DNA of 64,000 nucleotides from positions 4,527,001 through 4,591,000 of the forward strand of contig LR990055.1 of the NCBI GenBank assembly GCA_905147135.1, written 5' to 3'. Within the stretch, counting starts at the first letter, position 1. Each line of letters opens with the position of its first letter. Position numbers and translations under genes: made by a program. This document shows positions 10,031 to 19,534 of the stretch, one piece after another. Below the pieces are notes generated by a model, which ran no database searches, was not told where the DNA came from, and saw nothing but the letters and a program-made list of their open reading frames with translations. The DNA comes from Blastobasis lacticolella. Lineage: Eukaryota > Arthropoda > Insecta > Lepidoptera > Blastobasidae.

Positions 10031-10196
10031 GATGTTACATAATATGGGTATGAAACCGTGTACTGGATGGAGTGCTAAACGTATGAAAACGATAGGTACA
10101 ATTATTCCACGTGCGACAGAAATAATTGTACCTATCGTTTTCATACGTTTAGCACTCCATCCAGTTCACGGCTTCATACATATATTATGTAACATC
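10031..10196. repeat. Near-perfect 76-bp inverted repeat (hairpin)
   Basis: Left arm 10031-10106 and right arm 10121-10196 are reverse complements with four mismatches in 76, including an uninterrupted 45-bp perfect stretch next to the 14-base loop (10107-10120). The whole unit stays open as a short frame only because the arms mirror one another. It abuts, and probably interrupts, the repeat G copy at 10203-10386. It could be a foldback transposon, an inverted duplication from template switching, or a source of hairpin small RNA. No TA or longer target duplication is clear. Confidence 0.9.
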
Positions 10197-10202
10197 TGTA
10201 TA

Positions 10203-10386
10203 CATAAATATTTTATAAACTACTAAACCGATTTTAATGAAACAAAGCTAAGAACCATCTCGATTAAACTGCCTTTCTCATAAAGAAAACTGCATTGAAA
10301 TTAGTCAGTACTTTCAGTAGCTACGATGCCATAGACAGATACACACCGCCACAGATCCTCAGATACACACGTCAAACTTATAACAC
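10203..10386 (-). repeat. Repeat G copy, partial
   Basis: Reverse-oriented: ACTACTAAACCGATTTTAAT, GAACCATCTCGATTAAACTG and AGATACACACCG are the complements of blocks seen at 11540-11765 and 26715-26915. The 3' part (GTCGG…) is missing at the hairpin boundary. Confidence 0.6.
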
Positions 10387-10498
10387 TTCACTTTATCGTC
10401 GGCAGTTAAAAAGAGCAAAGTAGAAGTTTGAAGTTTATGTCTGTGTACAAAAACGTTTTAATCAAAATAAAATTTATGTCATACGGAATCATATGGAA

Positions 10499-10725
10499 AG
10501 TGGTCACCACTGATAATACCAAACCAAGAGTATCGCCAGTGCGTTGCCCACCTCTATAACATGTTGCTCTGGCAGCATAAAGGCACATGCCCCTCCACTG
10601 CCAAAGCCACGGTTCCCCAAATCTTCACCCCATGGAGCACTGGAGACCTTACTCACCGGCAGAAACACAATACTATTTAAAAGAGTAATGTTTAGCTGCG
10701 GTATTCTGTAAGGTGGACTAACTGA
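10499..10725 (-). mobile_element. LINE-like repeat shared with 31717-31995
   Basis: Minus-strand frame reads PPYRIPQLNITLLNSIVFLP, KVSSAPWGEDLGN, GFGSGGACAFMLPEQ; the copy at 31717-31995 reads the same with few changes. The 31.7-kb copy continues into the LINE 3' UTR block with GATGGAAAGTGG, so I attach both to the LINE group. The reading frame may not be the original protein frame. Confidence 0.5.
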
Positions 10726-11539
10726 TATCAAATTTTTTACGCATTTACTCCTTTTCTAAAGATGATTTAGAATGAATAATATCAACCCCTCATCACTTTC
10801 AGCCCCATAATGTTACACCCCGTGCAAATAGGTATTCTGTTCGCGAGGAATCGAACCCACAACTCTAATGAAGTAGACTATCACACGACATACCAAATGA
10901 GAGGGTTCGTCACGTCATTATTTGTTTACACTCCGGTTAAGGATGTGATATTTGATGCTGTGGAAATTTAAATATTGCCGTACAGTGGATAGTAAGGTCT
11001 TTGAGTGTTCCAGCGTCGCTGAAGGTAAATATGTGGAGGCTTTACAATTTGTTACAAATTTTTCATACCTACATTTCATACTTTCGAAATATGTATTGTG
11101 TATGTATATATACAATACAGACACTTTCGCACCTACATTCTGTTTCAGTAGTAGTATGGTAGATAAAAGTGGGATATCAGTGTTATACAAAACCGTGTTG
11201 TACTTACAACTAAGTATAGGTACTTACTATCGAACCATCGCTGATAATGCCTTTCATTGAGCTTTATAAATTGTTAAAAAATATTTTATTTCTTTTCAGT
11301 CTCCAATGAAGAAAACTCGATGGGTTTAATAAAATAAACTATAGTGGGTAGCAAAATAAGTTGCCTTAACCCGAATGCACCGAAGGTGTTAATTGGAGGT
11401 TCATGTAACGATGTCGGGATGTGTGAAGTGCCTCATTTCATTCCCATAACGAGATTCTATTCATTATCATTAAAAACCTTTAATTATGTCGATAAAATTA
11501 CTTGTGACACGAGTTTTTAACCCTAGGAAAAAATATAGG
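10726..11539. other. Unique sequence, two overlapping short ORFs
   Basis: Overlapping 90- and 102-codon frames on opposite strands (10918-11260) have no known motif and are probably chance. A stretch near 10846-10905 (GAATCGAACCCACAACTCT…) resembles the tRNA-like head of a SINE in reverse, too diverged to name. Confidence 0.35.
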
Positions 11540-11765
11540 CGTTAAAGTTTGACGTATGTATCTGTGGCGGTGTGTATCTGTCTGTGGCGTCGTAGCACTT
11601 GAACTAATGGACCAAATTCAATGCAGTTTCCTCTATTTGAAAGGCAGTTTAATCGAGATAGTTCTTAGCTTTGTTTCATTCAAGGTTTAGTAGTTTTGAA
11701 AATATTTGAGTATATGTTAACTTAATCGGGAGTTATCCGACTTATTCTGTCGGTTACGTTATAAC
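11540..11765 (+). repeat. Repeat G copy
   Basis: Contains GTGTGTATCTGTCTGTGGCG, TTTGAAAGGCAGTTTAATCG, TTCTTAGCTTTGTTTCAT and ends near ATTCTGTCGGTTACGTTAT. Five copies occur in the window (10.2, 11.5, 14.4, 26.7, 28.8 kb). No ORF or terminal inverted repeats seen; class unknown. Confidence 0.7.
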
Positions 11766-12399
11766 CTCCTTCTCGTGGAGTTCTACTTATGTTAATGATT
11801 TAATTTTAATACATAGGTTAGGTTACAGTAGTTGGATAATTTATTTTTTAATAACTATGTTCACTCAAATTTGTCATAATATTTCATATTTGTGTAGTAG
11901 ATTATATTTACCCATGATTTTTGTTATTTACCGAATTTATGATCATAAACGGCTTCGCATGCATTTTCCATAATTTTTCGATATACTGTACATTCATATA
12001 TTGTTCGAATATTTCTATACACTGTCGCGAATATAGACATCTATGAGGCCGCTGCCTCAACAGGCGCTGTTGCACAAGATTCAATTATCGAAAACAAATT
12101 ACAGTCGAGTCGGGTAAACGATTCGTTTAAATCGATTTTCGAGGGCGAGCTCCAGGCCGATTCGATTACGGATAATTTGACGACTAATTACCTGCTTAAT
12201 TGTAGGTAGAAGCGGATTAGTAAAATCATTTTTAATGTGTTGTTTTTTCTTTAAAGGTCAAAAAGATTTGGTGTAGAAATATGTACCCTAACGTCACGCC
12301 AGACAGAGCCGACACTGTAAAACTTCTACGGTAATTTGGTGTGGAGATAATTGGTTGTAGTGTTTTTGGTATGCGTAACTTAAATAATTTTTAATATGC
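11766..12399. other. Unique sequence, possible conserved-type AT/GC mix
   Basis: No repeat is recognised. 12090-12200 has several ATCGATTTT/TTCGATTACGG and ACTAATTACC strings that resemble homeodomain-type sites, but this is weak and could be chance. Confidence 0.25.
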
Positions 12400-12482
12400 T
12401 TGAACAATTTCACACAGCCCTATCTAGCCCCAAAGTAAGCAAAGCTTGTGTAATGGGTGTTAAATAACTGATAAACTAATGT
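12400..12482 (-). mobile_element. SINE-A 3' fragment
   Basis: TTTCACACAGCCCTATCTAG and CCCCAAAGTAAGCAAAGCTT are the complement of the SINE-A tail block. Head and body are absent. It is followed by AT-rich TTTATTTATT sequence. Confidence 0.65.
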
Positions 12483-12683
12483 TATGTTTATTTATTTATT
12501 TTTAGTATTTATTTTTATTTATTTAATGTGCTTAAACCTACTTAGTTTAGTTAGTGTTTATGGGTGTTTCTATGATTTTACACCGCCCTGAATATGTCAT
12601 GCCATCAGCTCTCTGGTTGACTGGTAGATAAAGCTATGAAGCTTTAAGTCCGCTGTTGTACGTATAAGTTTAAATAAATAATG

Positions 12684-12860
12684 ACCCAGTTGTGAGAGCA
12701 CGCGCACGAGGTCCTGGGGTACTCCTTGACCATAATCCTGGATTTGGCAGATCAGATGATTACAGTGGAGCGACTGCCATCTGACCTTCGTGACCCTGCT
12801 ACCAGGTGAACCTGACCACATTGTATCATAGATTTTCATAACAATGTTTTCCTTCGGCGT
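12684..12860 (-). mobile_element. SINE-B fragment
   Basis: CATAATCCTGGATTTGGCAG, GATTACAGTGGAGCGACTGC and CTGACCTTCGTGACCCTGCT match the family body. GATGAT tail and tRNA-like head are both lost. Confidence 0.75.
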
Positions 12861-13002
12861 ATTTGCGTATAAGTAAATCACAGTAATTTACAGCTACATA
12901 CGAACCGATTTCGACGCAGAGATACGCGTTTTCTTCAGGAAGCTTCTATAAATACTTAGTACAAAACAAAGTCGCTTTCTGCCATCTGTCCCTGTGTATC
13001 TT

Positions 13003-13112
13003 GGTGTAGGGTAGGTCTACGGTAGCTTTAGGGTAGTAGGTGTAGAGTTAGTAGGGTAGGTGTTAGGTAGGGTTAGAGTAGGGGTAGGGATAAGGTAGTG
13101 AAGGGTGGGTAG
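13003..13112 (+). repeat. G-rich GTAGG-type degenerate array
   Basis: About 110 bp made of variants of GTAGG, GGTTAG, GTTAGG and GGGTAG. The pattern resembles a degenerated TTAGG insect telomere repeat or a simple G-rich minisatellite. No exact tandem TTAGG run is present. G-tracts of 3-4 could allow G-quadruplex folding. Confidence 0.6.
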
Positions 13113-14037
13113 CACCACGAACGAACGCTCAAGGTCCACTAACATTTTATTATCTTATTACAAAACCGCATATGTGTAGCGTTAGAATAGCGTGCGCATG
13201 CGCATCGTCTATCTTATCACCGCGTAGCGTTCCAACAATGTACTACAGAGCATGGTATTTTTTTGTCTTGTGTACAAATTATTCGAGTAATTCAAATTTG
13301 GAGTGACCTCTCGCTGGCCACAGAGGCAACATGGAGGCAATAGGTCGCGGGCGGGGCTAACATTCTTTCTATTATGCTAATAGAGACGTTTACTCTATAG
13401 GACACGACCACGACCACGGCATAACTACGACAATACCGATCGTGTTCACTCTGAACACATTCCGATGCTGAAATTGTGCGCAATCCAAAATATAAATATA
13501 AAGTAATATATTCTTTATTTCAGACAAGAGTTTACAAAAGCATACAACTTTTTTTTTATCATTTATTATTAACACCATTTTTAAAACTTACGCTACTACA
13601 ATTACATAAAAACCTTGTTTGTGCTTGCAATGTAGCGAGCGAGTCTTGTGTTAATAAGTTATGTAAGTTTAGTTGGGTTAGTTATGGGCCTATACAAGCT
13701 CATATTTTGTTAGTTTAATTATTAAATCTAAGGGCTAGTAGTCTTATGAGCTAAAGCTTCTTCATGTTGCCCCTTTTGCGAACCCAGTTATATCCTGGCC
13801 GAATTTTTATCACTGAAATCCGTGGCGGCGGCGTCGGGGCAACGCTGGGTCGTTGTTGGCCAGGCTCCGTTGGCCACTATTGATTTAGCTATTAGTAACG
13901 TGAAATTACATTAAGATTTTTCCTAATAAATAATGATGATAGCTTTAATCTTTTTCTATCACATTACATACCAAACACGTCTTCAAATCAAGTTAGCAAT
14001 ATTAAAATTAAAATAGAATACCTACTTAATTACCTTT
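13113..14037. other. Unique sequence, no gene seen
   Basis: Only short overlapping frames (13292-13718). A GC-richer patch at 13795-13885 contains CCGTGGCGGCGGCG and a GTTGGCCA repeat, with no recognised feature. Confidence 0.3.
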
Positions 14038-14342
14038 GACGACGTGGTTCAGTTGGTCAACATGCGGTCTGCCACGCAGAGGTCCCGGGTTCGATTCCCG
14101 GCCGGGCAGGAATTTAAATGATAAATTTTAATTTCTGTTACGGGTCCAGACCCAGGTGTTATATGTATAATTAGTATGTATTTAAAAGTATATTTGTAGT
14201 TTAACAGTTGTCTAGCATCCATAACACTTTGCTTATTTTTTTTTATGTTATACGATACTTTGTACTTTGTACTTTGTACTTTGTGGCTAGATGACTCTGT
14301 GTGAGTGGTCCAAGCATTATTTATTTATTATTATTTATTTTA
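14038..14342 (+). mobile_element. SINE-A copy with internal heptamer expansion
   Basis: Complete copy: head GACGACGTGGTTCAG, A-box-like TGGTTCAGTTGG, anticodon-arm-like CTGCCACGCA, B-box GGTTCGATTCC, body, tail TTATTTATTATTATTTA. In the tail block, where other copies read GCTTACTTTGGGGCTAG, this one has four tandem ACTTTGT units (14257-14284), a local slippage event after insertion. Confidence 0.85.
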
Positions 14343-14429
14343 TTGTGAGTATGTGAGAAACAAGAGATGTTGTTTTGAAGTAGGTATAGATATCAGTCTG
14401 TCTGTGGTAGGTAGCGTAACTGTAGAATG

Positions 14430-14635
14430 GATGACGTGTGTATCTGTTGGCACTGTGTATGTGTGTCCCGAACGAATGGACAGATTTCGATGCCGTTTTC
14501 TTTATTTGAAAGGCAGTTTAATGAGATTGTTCTTAGTTTTGTAAATTAAAGTTCTGCAGTTTAAAAAAGATATGAATATATGTAAACTTAGTCGGGGGTT
14601 TTCCTACTTTTCCTGTCGGTTAGGTTATTTATTTG
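14430..14635 (+). repeat. Repeat G copy
   Basis: Contains GTGTATCTGTTGGCACTGTG, TTTGAAAGGCAGTTTAAT, TTCTTAGTTTTGTAAATTAA and TTTTCCTGTCGGTTAGGTTA. Lies just after a SINE-A tail. Confidence 0.65.
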
Positions 14636-15308
14636 AAAGCCTGTTCAATCGAAATGGTTCTAAGGGTTGTTTAAAATATAATTTAAAAATGGGGTGTTTT
14701 ATTAAAGTCGGTTGCGAAATATTTGATGTAGTAATAGTACTTGACAATAACGAAGAAAGTTTCGATTGGTCAAGCGTGTTTTATCTGCCCGTATTGGTTA
14801 TAATTAGACAATCAATGTAAAGTAATAATTTGTCTAATCTTAATTTTGGTTCGATTCGTCAAACCTATGTTTGGTTCCAATTTGACAAGTCAATAAAAAG
14901 TTCTGATTCGTCAAATGTTTTATTTTTCATCTAATAGTATATATTAGGTTGGATCAGATTCTGGTACGTCAGCCGTTTGATCTTAATCTGCACGTGCAAG
15001 TTTTTTTAACGTAAGAATTTCTTTTCTTTCTTCAACGATTCCAAATGAAATAATCGTGTAATGTAAAACCATTCCGCCGATTAAGAGATTGGCATTGCAT
15101 TCGTAATTCGAATCGTGTTCCAAAATTGAAACAGCAGGTATCGATGTGTACAGCTACTCTGGGCGCCATCTTAAGGCCATCTGTTCGACCCACTTTTTGA
15201 AATTGGATGTGTGGGGTTGCATAACCTATTGTAGGTAGGAGTATGTATGTATAACTTTGTAATATAATTTTGATCGGTTTTATAGAAAGGCAATTACTAC
15301 GTACAACT
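14636..15308. other. Unique AT-rich sequence
   Basis: ATTCGTCAAA-type strings recur three times between 14,855 and 14,920; otherwise no feature. The 82-codon + frame at 14572-14820 starts in repeat G and is not credible. Confidence 0.3.
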
Positions 15309-15445
15309 GTAGAAGAATAGAATAGAATAGAGCTTTATTTTATGCTTCATGCATATACAAACAACTTATGCTAGTAAAGTACAAATTAAAAAAATACATA
15401 GACTAAGTACAACTTAAATTGTCACGAAATAACTTAAACATTATA
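15309..15445 (-). mobile_element. LINE-like 3' UTR with pentamer tail
   Basis: The + strand shows AGAATAGAATAGAATAG then AGCTTTATTTTATGC: on the minus strand an AT-rich 3' UTR with AATAAA-like signal (AAAATAAAG) followed by (CTATT)n. Same organisation as 9604-9802, no readable protein. Confidence 0.4.
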
Positions 15446-15735
15446 AAAACCTATAGGTAAGTCGTATATGTGTGCTGTAGCACAAAAAGGTGCTACTCAG
15501 CATAGTGTTGCCTGGAAGAGCAACATACTGGTATTCTGCCAAAACCTGAAACTAGAACTCATGATTTCCATGACTGAAAAGTATTTGCTTGATTCAATCC
15601 TGACCCTTTAGAAATGTCTAGACGTTTCGGCCCGGTCTCGATTTAGCCTGCGGGGCGTAACACCTGATTAATTAAAATTATTATTTTTTCTCTAGCTTTT
15701 GCGCCCGTAGTTAAAAATTAATGATTTTTATCAGG

Positions 15736-16215
15736 TTTTTTTTATGTATTACAGCAGACAAACAGGCATGCGGGTCACCTAATGGATAGTGGACACCGCC
15801 GCCTATAGACATTAGCAACACCAGCCGGTCTAGCCATCTTTGACAGCGCCGCTTGCGTGATGCGTGTATGGTAGATAATTGACAGGTCGAAGTTCGACTA
15901 TTTCTACCAACATCAACATTGACTCTGACTGTGTAGGATCATCTGCCAATCCGCCTCCTTTGTACACCGAAAGTACGTGAATTGTCTATGGACCAAGAAT
16001 TTCTACCACAAACAGCTTATGTCAGATAACGTTAGCTTATGTCAAATCCCATACATTTGTTCTACCACAAACGATTGTAGATTAACGAAACCTCTTGGCT
16101 AAGGCCGTAGGGGTGCCACCAATGCGTTGCCCGCCACTAAGGAGACCTCTAATATACCTCTTAAACGATCCCATGTAATAGTGGAAAGCGAAACCCTGTG
16201 GCTCGACTCTTCTTA
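15736..16215 (-). mobile_element. LINE 3' end split by MITE F
   Basis: Left piece 15736-15824 (poly-T, GCAGACAAACAGGCATGCGG, ATTAGCAACACCAG) and right piece 16108-16215 (GGGTGCCACCAATGCGTTGC, GATCCCATGTAATAG) are contiguous in the uninterrupted relative at 17211-17502. The MITE at 15825-16107 therefore inserted into an existing LINE fragment. The minus frame still shows YxMGSFKRYIRGL. Confidence 0.8.
15825..16107. mobile_element. MITE-like element F, copy 2 (nested)
   Basis: 283 bp matching 4232-4527. Ends CCGGTCTAGCCATC and CTTGGCTAAGGCCG form the imperfect inverted terminal repeat. Flanks are CAG and TAG, so a 3-bp duplication is at best imperfect here. Interrupts a LINE 3' end. Confidence 0.7.
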
Positions 16216-17037
16216 AACCATTTTTAAGGACATTTTTAACTGCAGGCCCGAACATCTGATTAAAAATATTAATTTTATTTTTAGCCCAATGGCCAAATCC
16301 AGACGGGGCCGAAACGCCTTAACACTCTTCATTTGACATAAGGTACTGTAAGTACCTAAAATCTTCTAATGCCTCCTTCACTTTGCCACTATATTGTTCA
16401 TATTTAGGTATAGTATAAATACAAAAACATCCTTCAATCAATTCAAGTTAAAATACTGCGCAGAAGGGTTAGTGAAATTGATTGGCAGTTTGCCACATTT
16501 GAATTTAGAATCCGAGCGGTCACGTGATTTGCCCAGACCGAGGGTTCTAATTTGGAATTTTCGAACGTTAATTCGTAACGCTAGGGTGTGGAATATTGCA
16601 GGTTACCATATGAACGTAACAATTTAGGGTAAAACCTCCCCCCTAGGGGTTCCATTTATGAAAGGACTGAGGGGGGGAGGTAGGTTCAACGATATATTGC
16701 CGTGCACGCTATACGTCCAATTTAAAAAGATCTCATCTGTGTACTAAATATTGGACTGCAATCGATCTATTTAATATGGTCGGCCCCGGGTCATGTTTAA
16801 CTCGATAATTGGCGGTTTTGGTAAGTTAACTGTGTAAGCATTATTGTTTTAATATTTCAGTTGTAAGTGATACGCTGTTAAGGGGCTTCCATAGACGAAT
16901 AACGGGCTACGAGTTCCATAATTACCTACATGTACGGACTTTACTTGCTTTGAAACCAATAAATTAAACCTATTCTGCTTAGATTCTTACACGAAGTCAA
17001 TGAGAACTGGGCTTAGACACTATATGACCAAGCCCTC
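16216..17037. other. Unique sequence, no gene seen
   Basis: Contains a short unsupported + frame (16394-16627) and a C/G-rich symmetrical patch at 16636-16683 (AAACCTCCCCCCTAGGGG … GGGGGGGAGGTAGG), which can fold back on itself. Confidence 0.35.
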
Positions 17038-17205
17038 ATCATCATCATCCCAGCGGCCAATCCCGGCTTCTGCCAAGGGCCTTCCCTACACTTACACCTC
17101 TACTTCACCAGGTCTTCATCACCTCGAGTCGTAAGCCGTTGTCTCTCGCATGCGACACAGCGATGTCAATCCATCGCTGCTAGGGCCTCTGGATCGCTTT
17201 TCTAA
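17038..17205 (-). mobile_element. Repeat E, LINE-like 3' end with GAT tail
   Basis: The + strand begins (ATC)n, then CCAATCCCGGCTTCTGCCAA; on the minus strand the element ends in GATGATGATGATG. A minus frame shows RWIDIAVSHARDNGLRLEV, comparable with WLDIADTEAIANSLRSED at 35088-35300. Probably the 3' end of a LINE; clade not assigned. Confidence 0.5.
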
Positions 17206-17210
17206 TACCG

Positions 17211-17502
17211 TTTTTTTTTTTTTTTATGTTACTAAGCAGACAAACAGGCAAGCGGGCCACCTGATGGAAAGTGGTCACCGCCGCCTATGGACATCAGCAA
17301 CACCAGGGGAGTCACCAATGCGTTGCCCGCCTCTAGAGAGACCTCTAATATACCTCTTGAACGATCCCATGTCATAGTCCAAAGGAAACACTGTGGCTGG
17401 GAGCTCATTCCACATCCAGACACCAAGCGGCCAGGCGTCCAGGCGGGCTGGGTCAGACACCAATTTCCCACGTATCTTTTTCTCACACAGCACGCAACCT
17501 AA
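17211..17502 (-). mobile_element. LINE 3' end with ORF2 C-terminus (best copy)
   Basis: The minus frame ending at 17275 reads DPARLDAWPLGVWMWNELPA, TVFPLDYDMGSFKRYIRGL and GGQRIGDSPGVADVHRRR, then a stop and a 3' UTR ending in poly-A (poly-T at 17211-17226). This WNELP…FP…FK pattern is the C-terminal tip of a CR1/L2-like LINE reverse transcriptase. 5'-truncated. Used here as the reference for related fragments. Confidence 0.8.
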
Positions 17503-17513
17503 TCTATCTAGAT

Positions 17514-17652
17514 AAATAAATAAATAAATATTCGTTGACAAATTCACACAGCGCCATCTAGCCCCAAACTAAGCAAAGCTTCTACTATGGGTGCTAGATA
17601 ACTGAAATACTACTTAAATAATTTTAAATATATACTTATTATACATATAATG
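17514..17652 (-). mobile_element. SINE-A 3' half
   Basis: Starts with ATAAATAAATAAATAAAT (tail), then CACACAGCGCCATCTAGCCC and CAAACTAAGCAAAGCTT; ends in the body near 17652 with no head. Confidence 0.75.
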
Positions 17653-17864
17653 TAAAGGCTGCACAGCGCGTGTCTACATCATAATAATCGTATGCGATTC
17701 CGAGGTGATTCATTAGGGCGCGCGCACACGGGGGGCTTTCGGCGATGCATTATAAACGGGCCTTGCGTGCGCCACGCGGGAACCGATGTGTCTGGCCGTG
17801 TGGCGCTAGTGTGGACGTGGCTTTGTTTTTTTTCAGGGTTTTACATTTATTATTTGATATTTGT

Positions 17865-18119
17865 GACGACCTGAGTGGTTCAGTGGTCAACATCTGGTCT
17901 GCCACGCAAGAGGTCCCGGGTTCGATTCCCGGCCGGGCAGAAATTGAAATGATGAATTTTAATTTCTGTTACGGGTCTGGGTGTTACAATAAGTATGTAT
18001 TTAAAAAAAAAGTATATAAGTAGTTTATCAGTTATCTAGCACCCATAACACAAGCTTTCCTTACTTTGGAGCTAGATGGCGCTGTGTGAATTTGTCCACG
18101 ATTATTTATTTATTTATTA
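17865..18119 (+). mobile_element. SINE-A, full-length copy
   Basis: Best copy. The head GACGACCTGAGTGGTTCAG, then CTGCCACGCAAGAGG and CCCGGGTTCGATTCCCGGCC matches the layout of tRNA-Gly(GCC): A-box TGGTTCAGTGG, a GCC-containing anticodon arm, B-box GGTTCGATTCC. The tRNA-unrelated body carries TTTCTGTTACGGGTCTGG. The tail block is followed by TTATTTATTTATTA. About 255 bp. Confidence 0.9.
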
Positions 18120-18429
18120 GCAATTATTTCACACACATGCATACAAAAATACACATATGCACAAGCACACACATGCGAAGTCAGTGGGAGAAAGACAAAT
18201 ATATGGGCGCAAGTATCTACCTATGTACCTATATGAAAGGTTTTTTTTTCTATTTAGTCATTAGGTTATCATACTGCTAGATGGTTAGATACTCGAAATT
18301 TTAAACCGCAGTGTTGTTATTGGCATTGCAACTTTGAATTTTACTTTTATAACACAATTTATTTGCTGTAAAACTGTATGGAAATAAATATGTAGAATCA
18401 GATTGACTCTCTTAACGTTTATTGCAGTT

Positions 18430-18602
18430 GGTATAGGGAGACGACCACGTACCGGAAGACGCAGCGTGGGTAGGCCTGGTAAAGATCGCAGGTACCATCT
18501 GTATGCGGAAAGCACAGGACCGGCCTTTGTGGAGATCTCTGGGGGAGGCCTATGCCCAGCAGTGGGCGTCTTCTGGCTGACATGATGATGATGATGATGA
18601 CT
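18430..18602 (+). mobile_element. RTE-like LINE 3' end with GATGAT tail
   Basis: ACCGGAAGACGCAGCGTGGG through GGCCTATGCCCAGCAGTGGG to a terminal (TGATGA)n run (18583-18600). Read in pieces it gives RTGRRSVGRP, LVKIAGT…MRKAQDRP, LWRSLGEAYAQQW. The tail matches the tail type of SINE-B, and SINE-B sequence follows immediately. Confidence 0.75.
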
Positions 18603-18658
18603 ACCATCTGACCGCCGTGACCCTGGTAATAGGGGAACCTGACCAGATTAAATCATGG
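18603..18658 (-). mobile_element. SINE-B internal fragment
   Basis: CATCTGACCGCCGTGACCCT and GGGGAACCTGACCAGATTAA are central SINE-B sequence; both ends are missing. Directly follows the RTE tail and is followed by an 18-bp A-run (18660-18677). Confidence 0.65.
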
Positions 18659-18677
18659 TAAAAAAAAAAAAAAAAAT

Positions 18678-18770
18678 TCGTTTATTTCAGGCATATGCCC
18701 ATAGTATACATTACAGACAGTGTAATAAGTCAGTTTTTTTATAAATAATGTAATACAAATATAATTACAA
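18678..18770 (-). mobile_element. LINE-like 3' tail (TTCGTTTATTTCAGGC type)
   Basis: TTCGTTTATTTCAGGCATAT is the complement of GCCTGAAATAAACGAATAAA at about 30,328-30,346, so both are ends of one family, with AATAAA signals near the end. No coding part is readable; the rest to 19053 is unique sequence. Confidence 0.4.
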
Positions 18771-19060
18771 ATTTTCAAGATTTAGGTAGGTAAAGATACA
18801 TGTTTAACCGAGCATTCAAGCTCAGCCCTAGGATTAACATAGGTCTCTAACGTTGTCATATCCTTTATATTCTTTCGTTTCAAGACGGATTGCCGGCGCG
18901 GGTCATTCGTTTCAGTCTCATATACACGACACTCATAATCCATTCGCAAGTGGCTACTTTAAATTGTTTGTAACTGTTGCTACAAGTAACTTATTGTTAT
19001 TTGTATATTTGCGTATTTTTTACTGGTTTTGATTGGATTGATTGGAACTTATTAAAGTGG

Positions 19061-19177
19061 TCAGCGACGCGTGGGTAATGCCCCTGGTATTGCAAACGTC
19101 CATAGGCTGCGGTGACTGCTTACCATCAGGCAGGCCGCAAGCTTGTTTGCCACCATAGTGGATTAAAAAAAAAAAAA
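19061..19177 (+). mobile_element. LINE 3' end with poly-A and target duplication
   Basis: 5'-truncated copy starting in GCGACGCGTGGGTAATGCCC, with the same 3' UTR as 2021-2226, ending in a 16-bp A-run. AAAGTGG flanks both sides (19054-19060 and 19178-19184), a probable 7-bp target-site duplication. Confidence 0.75.
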
Positions 19178-19248
19178 AAAGTGGCACGCGTCTTTATACA
19201 CTGTGTTTAGAGCTGTTTAGCTACAAATAAGTAAAAAACAATCAAATT

Positions 19249-19534
19249 GACGTTAATGTCCCGGTTGTGCTCTGGAGAACGAGGGCCCGGGGCCGCCTTG
19301 ACCGTGATCCAGGATTTGGCAGATTGGATCATGGTTACAAATTCAGTTGCCTGAATTTACAGGTTTCATCACGATGTTTTCCCTCACCGTAAGAGCATCG
19401 GTTATTGATCAACTAATGTACATAACTCAGAAAAGTCCATCGTGTACCAATGACGTACACGGCGGCAGTGGGATTCGAACCCGATACCTCTCGCTTACGT
19501 GTCGGACCCCTTAACCACTAAGCCACCGACGCTC
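19249..19534 (-). mobile_element. SINE-B copy with internal deletion
   Basis: Both ends are present (GACGTTAATGTCCCGG; head complement CCTTAACCACTAAGCCACCG). The middle jumps from TTTGGCAGAT directly to TGGATCATGG, removing about 80 bp between two CAGAT(T) occurrences. Confidence 0.85.

Noticed and set aside
17865..17940. Apparent tRNA-Gly gene
   Set aside because: The acceptor stem does not pair properly and the sequence continues into the conserved SINE-A body and tail, so it is a SINE head.
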